Shown: positions 5,443 to 11,620 of the stretch, one piece after another
Layout of the letters: the number at the start of each line of letters is the position of its first letter
Numbering within the stretch: the stretch's first letter is position 1
NCBI GenBank assembly: GCA_029548585.1
Contig: JAKPNC010000224.1
Location: forward strand, 1-11,620
Source of the DNA: a bacterium
GTDB taxonomy: Bacteria; Ratteibacteria; UBA8468; B48-G9; JAFGKM01
Direction of reading: 5' to 3'
Length of the DNA: 11,620 bases
Notes under the pieces: generated by a model
What the model was told of the DNA's origin: nothing
Databases searched by the model: none
The model's input: only the letters and a program-made list of their open reading frames with translations
Made by a program: the position numbers and the translations under genes

Positions 5443-6924
5443 ATGAGAACCAAAACATTTGTTCTGATAATTTTCTATCTTCTGCCAAAGATTCTCTTCT
5501 CTTCCATAATTGAAGATTACACTTCAAAGATAAGTGAACACACCTTAAAAAACGGCCTCCATTTAATTATTCTAAGGGACCCTTCCGCTCCGGTAATTTC
5601 GTTTCATGTCCACGTGAAAGTGGGAAGCGTCAACGAGAAGCCTGGAGAAACAGGCATTAGCCACCTTTTGGAACACCTCGCCTTCAACGGCACTTCATTG
5701 ATAGGAACAACCGACTGGAAAAAAGAAAAAAAACTCCTCAATAAAATCGACCAGGCGTATGAGCGGATCAGGGAAGCGGAACGCGCAGAAGCCGATAAAA
5801 TCTCAATGAAAAAACTTGAGGAAGATTTTTACGCCCTGAAGAAAAAAGCATCTTCTTTCTCAAGATCCAACGAATTCGCCAAGATCCTCGACATGCACGG
5901 GGGCATGGGAACCAACGCTTACTGCAGTTATGACATGACAGCTTACTGGGTGGAACTTCCATCCAACAAGGCGGAACTCTGGGCAATGCTGGAATCGGAC
6001 CGGCTCTTCAATCCCGTCTTCAGGGGTTTTTATGAAGAACTCGACGTGGTAAAAGAAGAACGCAGGATGCGGGTCGATAATTCGCCATGGGGAAAACTCA
6101 TGGAGGAATTTTCAGGCACAGCATATAAACTGCATCCTTACAGGAATCCCATCATAGGATACCCTGAAGACCTGGAAAATATGTCACGCGACAAGATAAG
6201 AGATTTTTATCTTGCTCATTACGCGCCCTCAAACATCATTATATCGGTTGCAGGAGATATTTCCCCGGAGACCTTTGTGCCGCTTGCTGAGAAGTATTTC
6301 GGGGGTATCCGTTCAGGGATGCCGCCCAATCCTGATATTCCGGCGGAACCCGCCGGGCGGTCCGAAAAAAGAGTTATCATCCGCATGGATTCACAACCTA
6401 TCCTTATGGAAGGCTTCAATATAAAGGATATCACGCACCCTGACATCCCCGCTCTGGATATATGCTCCGAAATACTTGCAGGAGGCAGGACTTCCCGTTT
6501 ATACAGGAAACTTGTAAAAGAGGAGAGGATAGCTGTTTCCGCGGGCTCCTGGTGCTGGGCGCCCCGTTATCCCGGGATGTTATATTTATGGGCGGTAGCG
6601 TCAAAAGATGGAGACAATCGCCGGCTTGAAAAATCCATATACGGGGCAATAGAGGAAATCAAGCAAGGAGGCGTGGCAGAAGAAGAACTTTCGGCTGCCA
6701 GGGCAAGGTTGAAAATGGAGCTTCTGACCTCCCTTAAATCAAGGATGGGCATGGCGAGAGAACTTGCCTGGTATAAAGCCGTAACTGGAGACTGGCGCAA
6801 CCTGTTCAAATACGGGGAGAACCTGGAAAAAGTCACGGTCCAGGACATACGAAGAGTGGCAAAAGAATATCTCGTGGAAGAAAACAGAACCGTCGGCATG
6901 GTTGAACCGCGGACAAAGGACTGA
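5443..6924 (+). CDS. Exported M16-family zinc metallopeptidase, catalytically complete
   Basis: A 493-residue M16 (insulinase/pitrilysin, M16B-like two-domain) zinc peptidase. An N-terminal signal sequence (residues 1-21, hydrophobic FVLIIFYLLPKILFS) points to export; cleavage or anchoring is unresolved. The inverted zinc motif HLLEH lies at 74-78 and the third ligand is expected in VVKEERRMRVDNSP (Glu205 or Glu206). About 50 more residues than usual separate these elements, mostly the charged helical stretch at 91-145; as I recall, this long form also occurs in other bacteria such as Acidobacteria. Then HPYRNPIIGYPEDL, a PSNIIISVAGDI segment (262-273) and a second M16 domain with GGRTSRLYRKLVKEERIAVSA (347-367). 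Start ATG 5443 has no SD and an in-frame stop lies at 5419-5421, so no longer start exists. Three bases separate it from the inactive partner gene, so a heteromeric peptidase is likely. Substrate unknown. Confidence 0.88.
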   Translation: MRTKTFVLIIFYLLPKILFSSIIEDYTSKISEHTLKNGLHLIILRDPSAPVISFHVHVKVGSVNEKPGETGISHLLEHLAFNGTSLIGTTDWKKEKKLLNKIDQAYERIREAERAEADKISMKKLEEDFYALKKKASSFSRSNEFAKILDMHGGMGTNAYCSYDMTAYWVELPSNKAELWAMLESDRLFNPVFRGFYEELDVVKEERRMRVDNSPWGKLMEEFSGTAYKLHPYRNPIIGYPEDLENMSRDKIRDFYLAHYAPSNIIISVAGDISPETFVPLAEKYFGGIRSGMPPNPDIPAEPAGRSEKRVIIRMDSQPILMEGFNIKDITHPDIPALDICSEILAGGRTSRLYRKLVKEERIAVSAGSWCWAPRYPGMLYLWAVASKDGDNRRLEKSIYGAIEEIKQGGVAEEELSAARARLKMELLTSLKSRMGMARELAWYKAVTGDWRNLFKYGENLEKVTVQDIRRVAKEYLVEENRTVGMVEPRTKD

Positions 6925-6927
6925 ACC

Positions 6928-8334
6928 ATGGGCAAAAAACTCTCTATGTTTCTTCTTGCCGCTTTCTTGTTAAGCGGATGCGCTCCGGGAAAGATGGCAG
7001 AAAGAGTAGACTCCCTGAAATTCCCTTCTCTTGAAAATCCCGCGCCTCACGCATACGTAAAAGAGCAACTGTCCAACGGCCTTACACTTTTCCTCATGGA
7101 AGACCACAGCCTGCCCCTGGTAAGTTTTCATGCAATGATAAGAACAGGTTCCGTTTACGATCCCGAAGGGCAGGCGGGACTTGCAGAGATGTCCATGGAA
7201 GTCATTAGAACAGGCGGGGCGGGAGGCCTAACGGGAGACGAAACAGACGAAGCCCTCGAGAAGATAGGCGCGGGTATCAGCTTCGGAGCCGGCCGGGATG
7301 CGGGATGGGCCGGCGGGTTGGCTGACAGGGAAAATTTTGCGCGAGTATTCTCCATCTTCACCGGCATGCTGAAATCCCCCCGTTTCGAAGAGGCAAAAAT
7401 AGAACTTTCAAAGATACGGAAGAATACCGAAATAAGCAGGAGAAACGACGACATTGAAGAGATAGCGGGAAGAGAGTTCATAAAACTTGTATACGGCAGA
7501 GAGAACCCCTATGCCAGGACCATAGAATACGAAACGGTAAAAGCGGTTACCAGAAACGACATGGTAAAATTCCACAGGACTTTTTTCCAACCCGGAAATA
7601 TTATCATAGGCGTGTGGGGGGACTTTGAAAGCGGAAAAATGATGGAATACATCAAAGAATCTCTTGGAACCTGGACTGCCGGCAAGACCCCCCTCCCTCC
7701 TCTGTCCGGAACGGATTTCGACGCCACGCAGCCATCAGTCAACCTTGTTGTCAAGGAAGACGCCACCCAGTCTGTTATAATGATGGGCCACATGGGACTG
7801 CGCAGGGACGATCCGGATTACTTCACCGCGCTTGTCATAAGCAGGATTCTCGGAGCAGGCTGGAATTCAAGGTTTTCAAGAATTCTCCGGCAGGAGAAAG
7901 GGCTCGCATACAGCGCATGGGCCGGTTTCTGGGGAGAATTCGGATATCCCGGACCTTTTTCCGCCGGGGTTCAGACACAGGCAGAAAGAACCACGGAAGC
8001 GATGGAACTGATGCAGGAGGAAATCAGGCTCATATCCGGAAAGGTTACGGATGAAGAGCTTTCAGTTGCAAAAGAAGGCATTATAAACAGCGAGGTTTTC
8101 TGGTCCGATACCACAGACAAGGTAATGGAACGGCTCATGAGATACCAATACTACGGATATCCCTCCGATTATCCCGGTAAACTTCTCGAAGGCATAAAAA
8201 AAGTGACCAAAGAAGATATCTCGCGGGTCGCCAAAAAAAACATTTTTCCCGATAGGCTGGCCATCCTCATTGTCGGAAATCCTGAGAAATTCGGCTCACC
8301 TCTCCCGGAAAAGATTAATATAATAAAACCCTGA
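6928..8334 (+). CDS. M16-family lipoprotein, zinc ligands lost
   Basis: A 468-residue M16-like protein with a lipoprotein signal: MGKKLSMFLLAAFLLSGC, lipobox LSGC with Cys18 as the lipid-attached residue, so it is probably anchored to a membrane facing the periplasm or the outside. Domain 1 starts near residue 44. Where active members have HxxEH, the aligned stretch GQAGLAEMSMEV (81-92) has Glu87-Met-Ser-Met-Glu91, so the zinc site is gone. The second domain is well preserved, with NIIIGVWGDF (224-233), GAGWNSRFSRILRQEKGLAYSA (309-330) including the Arg...Tyr pair used for substrate binding in M16 enzymes. It follows the active gene by 3 bases and is coupled. By analogy with MPP and other M16B alpha/beta pairs it should form a heterodimer with the preceding protein and supply the substrate-binding half; that is inference. 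No terminator follows before the repeats at 8388. Confidence 0.87.
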   Translation: MGKKLSMFLLAAFLLSGCAPGKMAERVDSLKFPSLENPAPHAYVKEQLSNGLTLFLMEDHSLPLVSFHAMIRTGSVYDPEGQAGLAEMSMEVIRTGGAGGLTGDETDEALEKIGAGISFGAGRDAGWAGGLADRENFARVFSIFTGMLKSPRFEEAKIELSKIRKNTEISRRNDDIEEIAGREFIKLVYGRENPYARTIEYETVKAVTRNDMVKFHRTFFQPGNIIIGVWGDFESGKMMEYIKESLGTWTAGKTPLPPLSGTDFDATQPSVNLVVKEDATQSVIMMGHMGLRRDDPDYFTALVISRILGAGWNSRFSRILRQEKGLAYSAWAGFWGEFGYPGPFSAGVQTQAERTTEAMELMQEEIRLISGKVTDEELSVAKEGIINSEVFWSDTTDKVMERLMRYQYYGYPSDYPGKLLEGIKKVTKEDISRVAKKNIFPDRLAILIVGNPEKFGSPLPEKINIIKP

Positions 8335-8387
8335 ATTTTTATACACTGCTTTCATGCTCGCTTAAATCAGGGCCATTCACCCTCAAC

Positions 8388-8511
8388 ACCCTTTTTCTCC
8401 CTCTACCCATAGGGGAGAGGGTGCTTCCCCATCTCTTCTTCCTCTCCTCCTGGGGGAGAGGATTGAGGTGAGAGGGCTTCCATCTTTCGCCCTTTCCTCG
8501 CGGGGAGAGGG
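8388..8511. repeat. Palindromic G/C-rich repeat cluster, right of the M16 genes
   Basis: Three hairpin units of the same family as the left cluster. Unit A (8395-8422) is identical over 28 bases to 5193-5220. Unit B (8441-8461) is CCTCTCCTCC-TGGGGGAGAGG followed by ATTGAGGTGAGAGGG. Unit C (8490-8511) is CCCTTTCCTCG-CGGGGAGAGGG. Unit A lies in the same orientation as at the left, so the M16 pair sits between direct repeats about 3.2 kb apart. The hairpins come 54 bases after the M16 lipoprotein stop and might help end or stabilise its transcript. The rest of the gene-free stretch 8335-8658 shows nothing else I can support. Confidence 0.85.
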
Positions 8512-8658
8512 AATGTGTCCGACATAGCCTCGCATATCAACACTTTCAGGATATATGGGCAAGGGATGGGATAAGAACGGGATCCCGGGCAAGATACAGG
8601 AGGGAAGAACCGTTCTCCTGGGCAGGCATATCACAGCCTGTTTTTCAAGTTTTGAGAG

Positions 8659-8732
8659 TGCGCTTGGTGAGATTCGAACTCACAGCCTTTGGCTCCGGAG
8701 GCCAACGCTCTGTCCAGTTGAGCTACAAGCGC
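8659..8732 (-). tRNA. tRNA-Arg, anticodon CCG
   Basis: The minus strand folds as a complete 74-base cloverleaf: acceptor GCGCTTG/CAAGCGC (7 bp), D stem GCTC/GAGC, anticodon stem TTGGC/GCCAA with loop CTCCGGA (anticodon CCG, reading CGG arginine codons), a 5-base variable loop, T stem GTGAG/CTCAC with loop TTCGAAT, and discriminator A. The 3' CCA is not encoded (the next bases are CTC), so it must be added by the CCA-adding enzyme. A possible -10 box TAGAAT lies at 8743-8748 on the minus strand, right upstream; no clear -35 is seen. Confidence 0.96.
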
Positions 8733-8813
8733 TGATATCCAAATTCTAAATTGCCAATATTTTACTTAATCTATCCTTTTCCTGCAACTCCATTGAAGCC
8801 GAAATGGAATCCC

Positions 8814-10562
8814 TTATCCTTTCCTGTCCAATTTCATGATGGCCTTCGCCACCCTGAGGCGGAAAGATTCGAGATAACCGGCGTCACGGGTATGTCCCGT
8901 GAAATCCGGAACGATTCTTTCATCCATTTCCCTCAGCAGCCTTCGTCCCTCTTCAAGGTCTTCGGGGTTTCCCTCGCCCCTCTTCAGAAGGTCCCTGAGC
9001 ATGTACAGGTACTCATAGTCCTCCATCGCCTTGCGGATGATCTCCCACCTGATTGAATCAACAGGTTCATGGGATTCGTCCGGCCTGCGGGGAGGATAGA
9101 TAACGTAGCTGTCTCCCGCCTGGAGACTTCCGCCGGTGGTATTGTCATAGGGGTTGTAAGGTTCTTCCCTGTAATAAGGAGGATGCCAGTCCCAGTGGTT
9201 GAGACCCCAGTGAAGAAAACCCTTTATGTCGTACTTGAAAGCGAGCCATGTGAATATCCTTAATCTTATGAGGGGCAGGTCTATGAAACGGTTCGGCCAC
9301 GGGCCCGTGGGCTCGCAGCAGTAGTAAAACCATATCCTGTCTCTCGGTATGACGCTCTTGCTTGCAAATTCGGCATACCTGCTCTCCTGCGGCACGGGAT
9401 AATCTGAGTAAGGGGCAAACTCCGGTTCTCCCATGGCATCAATCCTCTTTATTCCCGGAGCGTGCTCCTTCACGAACCCTGCAAGGCTCGTGTAGGGACC
9501 AAGCTGGTTCCCGTTGGGTTCATCCGAAACGTGCAGGCAGAACTTTTCAAGCCATCCTTTCTCCAGCAGGTGTTTTTCGAGGGCTTCGAGGAACTGCCCA
9601 AGAAAGGCGCGGTAATCTTCATCGAGGGTAGAGGGGAATATCCTCTTCTCTATCCTCTCCTGCCCGGGCCTGCGCAGAAGTATGGGAGAAGGATTTACCG
9701 AACGGCGTGCGAGATGGCTGCCCTCCAGGAGTTGGAAGCCGTACGAGAAAAAGAGTTCCGCCCACCTGTCGAAACAATCAAATTGAAACGAGTACTTCCC
9801 GGGAGATTGCTCCAGGATGCCTATCAGGGATTCCTCCCTGTCTCCGAATACCCTGAAACATGTAGCATTGAGAGAAAAGAGAGGGGTAAGGATAACGTTC
9901 TGCCGGTGTCCGGAGAGGTTTTTCGCGTATATCTCCATCACCTTCCAGAACTCTTCGGTGAGTGGCCCGACTTCATGGAATTTCAGAACCGTGGCCGTGC
10001 GGAACCAGTTTGTCATCAGAAAATGCGAATCCGGGGGCAGGCTGAACGGAAGCACATCAAGGGAGAAATCAACGTCTTTCCTTTCCCCTTCCAGGGTCAC
10101 GGAGACCTTGCCAAAGTATTTTCCCGGTGAAATCTGCGGGCCGACCGGGATGCGTACCCAGACTCCCAGGGTGTCGGAAAATTTCTCCTTCCTCCAACGG
10201 CCCCTCCAAAGTGCAGGAAAGAGCGGATCGGGGAAAAATCCAGGGGCCTCGCCTTCCAGTTCTCCGGGGGGATTTCCCGCGGAATTCCAGTGCACGGGCA
10301 CGTATTCCGCGTATAATATCTCGGCCTTTTCCCGGGAAATAAGGCCTCCCTTTTTCGAGACGATATCGCTTATCTCCACTTTCAGTTCGGCATCCAGGTC
10401 TCTCAGCTTTTCGGAAAGGCCGCTTATGCCTACCTGGAAAGAAGCGACCTCGTTGCTTGCCGCCGACAGGCTTATCTTCTTTTTGCCCCGCTTCTCTCTC
10501 CGGTTTGGCATAATGCGGGACATGCAGTCCTGTGCCCAGACATCAAACTGTTTATTCTCCAC
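8814..10562 (-). CDS. GH123-like (DUF4091) glycoside hydrolase
   Basis: A 582-residue protein of the GH123/DUF4091 group, whose studied members are beta-N-acetylgalactosaminidases acting by substrate-assisted catalysis with an adjacent Asp-Glu pair. Residues below are counted from GTG 10562. The first about 175 residues form the beta-rich N-terminal domain (SFQVGISG, YVPVHWN, GKYFGKVSV). The barrel domain follows, with LHVSDEP (343-349), Asp347-Glu348 as the expected pair, FYYCCEPTGPWPN (412-424), GFLHWGLNHWDW (448-459) and GDSYVIYPP (483-491), and a C-terminal helical part with WEIIRKAMEDYEYLYML. Length matches the family. No signal peptide is visible, so it is probably cytoplasmic or needs another route. 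The start is GTG 10562 because CCGGAGG sits 6 bases upstream; an earlier GTG at 10589 would bury that SD. It follows the UROD-like gene by 63 bases in the same direction. Substrate specificity is not proven; many DUF4091 proteins are uncharacterised. Confidence 0.85.
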   Translation of the reverse strand: MENKQFDVWAQDCMSRIMPNRREKRGKKKISLSAASNEVASFQVGISGLSEKLRDLDAELKVEISDIVSKKGGLISREKAEILYAEYVPVHWNSAGNPPGELEGEAPGFFPDPLFPALWRGRWRKEKFSDTLGVWVRIPVGPQISPGKYFGKVSVTLEGERKDVDFSLDVLPFSLPPDSHFLMTNWFRTATVLKFHEVGPLTEEFWKVMEIYAKNLSGHRQNVILTPLFSLNATCFRVFGDREESLIGILEQSPGKYSFQFDCFDRWAELFFSYGFQLLEGSHLARRSVNPSPILLRRPGQERIEKRIFPSTLDEDYRAFLGQFLEALEKHLLEKGWLEKFCLHVSDEPNGNQLGPYTSLAGFVKEHAPGIKRIDAMGEPEFAPYSDYPVPQESRYAEFASKSVIPRDRIWFYYCCEPTGPWPNRFIDLPLIRLRIFTWLAFKYDIKGFLHWGLNHWDWHPPYYREEPYNPYDNTTGGSLQAGDSYVIYPPRRPDESHEPVDSIRWEIIRKAMEDYEYLYMLRDLLKRGEGNPEDLEEGRRLLREMDERIVPDFTGHTRDAGYLESFRLRVAKAIMKLDRKG

Positions 10563-10564
10563 GG

Positions 10565-10579
10565 CAAACCTCCGGTTTG
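10565..10579 (-). promoter_or_regulatory. Inverted repeat covering the SD of the GH123-like gene
   Basis: On the minus strand CAAACC-GGA-GGTTTG is a perfect 6-bp inverted repeat with a 3-base loop, and it contains the CCGGAGG SD (10569-10575) that serves the GTG start at 10562. In the mRNA the SD would be partly paired, which could damp or regulate translation. The geometry is seen in the sequence; a regulatory role is inference and a chance palindrome is possible. Confidence 0.4.
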
Positions 10580-10625
10580 TAAAAAACACGGTATGTATGA
10601 TTTTTTCATCAGGAAATTTTTTCTT

Positions 10626-11620
10626 TTAAGTCTTTTGGAAATCGCCTTCGGGATTTCTGCACACTTCATGAAGAATTGTCATGAACTTGTGCAGGTTGGG
10701 AAATGTCGCCAGGGGCTGGATCCCGTGGTCCCCATTCGGGAAATACCCCCCTTTTTCCAGCAGGCGCGGGATCTTCTCTCTTATTTCCGTTTCTATCAGG
10801 TGCTCATTACCTTCGTTTATAACCTCTTTCTCCAGCCATCCGAACATTACCATTTCGGGAAACCTTTCCCGCAAATCGAAGAGGTCATTATTTCCCTTGA
10901 CTTCGAAAGGATAGAGGGAATTGAAACCGCACTCGACAAGAAGGGGCACCAGCTCCATCGCACAACCGTCCGAATCCACCGTCAGGACAGGAACTCCGCA
11001 GCTGCGCGCGCAGTCTGCTATCTCTCTGTAGAGAGGTGAACAAAATTTGCGAAACTGTTTCGGACTTATCAGCATACTGGTTTTATAACCAATATCCTCC
11101 CAGCAGGCGACAACTTCCGGGCGCAGGCGCTCGATAAGAGGGAAAACATACTTCCGGTTTTGCACCCTGACGAATTCTATCATGTCGTACACAAGTTCCG
11201 GATCGTCGTAAAGAGCCAGACTTGCGGCCTCCGTACCCATGAGGCCCCGTATTCTTCCATACGTACTGCCTGCCCCAATCACAAGGGGTCTCCGGCGGCG
11301 GTCAAACCGGCGGCAGTTCTGTTCCATCTCTTCCCCTGACATAAACAAGCGCGGGGAGACGCGTTTTTTATAGAATTCCCAGGAGTCACGGTCTCTTACC
11401 GGATACACGCGGAACTCCGGCATGCTGTAAGTATCGGGATTATCTTTTACTTCGCGGGTTACCGAACCGTCTTCGCCTTCAATGATTACGTATCCATTCT
11501 CCTCGCGGCTCTTACTCTTTATGCCTTCAGCTCCCCATGCAAGGGAAAAATCCAGTGTTGCGGGACCCGTGGTACCCCAGTAACGGTACCAGTTTTCAAC
11601 ATCATCTTTCTGCCCCTTGG
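10626..11620 (-). CDS. UROD-fold protein (uroporphyrinogen decarboxylase/methyltransferase superfamily), partial
   Basis: Open from the right edge to TAA at 10626, 330 codons visible; the N terminus lies outside the window. The frame reads through the Met at 11421-11423, and the 65 upstream codons (for example ENWYRYWGTTGPATLDFS and GYVIIEGEDGSVTREV) look coding, so that Met is internal. Family hallmarks: MPEFRVYPVRDRDSWEFYKKRV, an EDIGYKTSMLISPKQFRKF segment, VDSDGCAMELVPLLVECGFNSLYPFEV, RFPEMVMFGWLEKEVI and GGYFPNGDHGIQPLATFPN, as in the UROD-like proteins common in PVC genomes. It is not HemE as far as can be seen, and it lacks the His-x-Cys zinc motif of corrinoid methyltransferases such as MtaA: Asp-Ser-Asp-Gly stands there. 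Members of this subgroup have no settled function. It precedes the GH123-like gene by 63 bases and is probably cotranscribed with it. Confidence 0.8.
   Translation of the reverse strand, partial: KGQKDDVENWYRYWGTTGPATLDFSLAWGAEGIKSKSREENGYVIIEGEDGSVTREVKDNPDTYSMPEFRVYPVRDRDSWEFYKKRVSPRLFMSGEEMEQNCRRFDRRRRPLVIGAGSTYGRIRGLMGTEAASLALYDDPELVYDMIEFVRVQNRKYVFPLIERLRPEVVACWEDIGYKTSMLISPKQFRKFCSPLYREIADCARSCGVPVLTVDSDGCAMELVPLLVECGFNSLYPFEVKGNNDLFDLRERFPEMVMFGWLEKEVINEGNEHLIETEIREKIPRLLEKGGYFPNGDHGIQPLATFPNLHKFMTILHEVCRNPEGDFQKT

Noticed and set aside
7155..7481. Minus-strand open frame of 108 codons inside the second M16 gene
   Set aside because: Antisense shadow of a well-supported gene, rich in Ser, Pro and Ala from reverse reading.
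5189..8511. CRISPR array made of the repeat units
   Set aside because: Units are too few, irregularly spaced, differ in sequence and show no uniform spacers; no cas gene is present.
8383..8634. Minus-strand open frame of 83 codons over the right repeat cluster
   Set aside because: It is also a translation of repeat units, with no SD and no homology that I recognise.
9462..10130. Plus-strand open frame of 222 codons
   Set aside because: Antisense to the GH123-like gene, whose catalytic and C-terminal motifs are unmistakable; no SD.
9817..10629. Plus-strand open frame of 270 codons
   Set aside because: Antisense to the GH123-like gene and its start region; Ser- and Arg-rich translation typical of a shadow frame.
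10472..10669. Minus-strand small frame overlapping the GH123-like start (a possible leader peptide MKKSYIPC...)
   Set aside because: The Met before KKSYIPC lacks an SD and the frame continues out of phase into the GH123-like gene with no recognisable pattern.

Overview
The window reads as chromosomal DNA of an uncultured-type bacterium, most likely from the PVC superphylum or a relative (Omnitrophota- or Lentisphaerota-like). This rests on gene content, not on a marker gene. Two prepilin-type proteins have the LLPALxxAREx(A/G)RxxxCxxNLKQ region and C-terminal H-x9-DG-like tail abundant in those phyla. A UROD-fold protein beside a GH123/DUF4091 protein and M16 peptidases of the long type fit the same picture. 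Promoters are sigma70-like (one is a perfect TTGACA-N17-TATAAT) and several genes have strong GGAGGTG Shine-Dalgarno (SD) sites.

Layout. (1) Bases 1-2154, plus strand: a short leader with two tandem small hairpins, then two nearly abutting NAD-dependent sugar-nucleotide epimerases (UDP-glucuronate 4-epimerase-like and GalE-like), probably feeding surface polysaccharide synthesis. (2) Bases 2143-3619, minus strand: a sigma70 promoter, a membrane-anchored HEAT-repeat protein and a pseudopilin carrying an EF-hand-like loop; this operon converges on and overlaps the epimerase operon by 12 bp. (3) Bases 3886-5124, plus strand: two single-gene units with strong signals, an HU-family nucleoid protein and a second, stand-alone pilin-like protein, each followed by a hairpin terminator. 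(4) Bases 5189-8511: two M16 metallopeptidase-family genes, one with intact zinc ligands and a signal peptide, the other a lipoprotein that has lost the ligands. They are bracketed by clusters of a G/C-rich palindromic repeat that share an exact 28-bp core in direct orientation. (5) Bases 8659-11620, minus strand: a tRNA-Arg(CCG), a GH123-like glycosidase and, upstream of it in the same direction, a UROD-fold protein that runs off the right edge.

How they work together: the epimerases, pilins and envelope-exported peptidases all point to cell-surface functions. The GH123/UROD pair looks like a carbohydrate-degradation or methyl/C1-type accessory module of unknown substrate. I found no CRISPR array, transposase, integrase, phage gene or toxin-antitoxin pair. 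I do not see a clear new defence or mobile system. The items most worth a second look are the repeat-flanked M16 pair, the tandem C-rich-loop hairpins in the leader at 133-188, the EF-hand-like loop in the pseudopilin, and the UROD-GH123 pairing.
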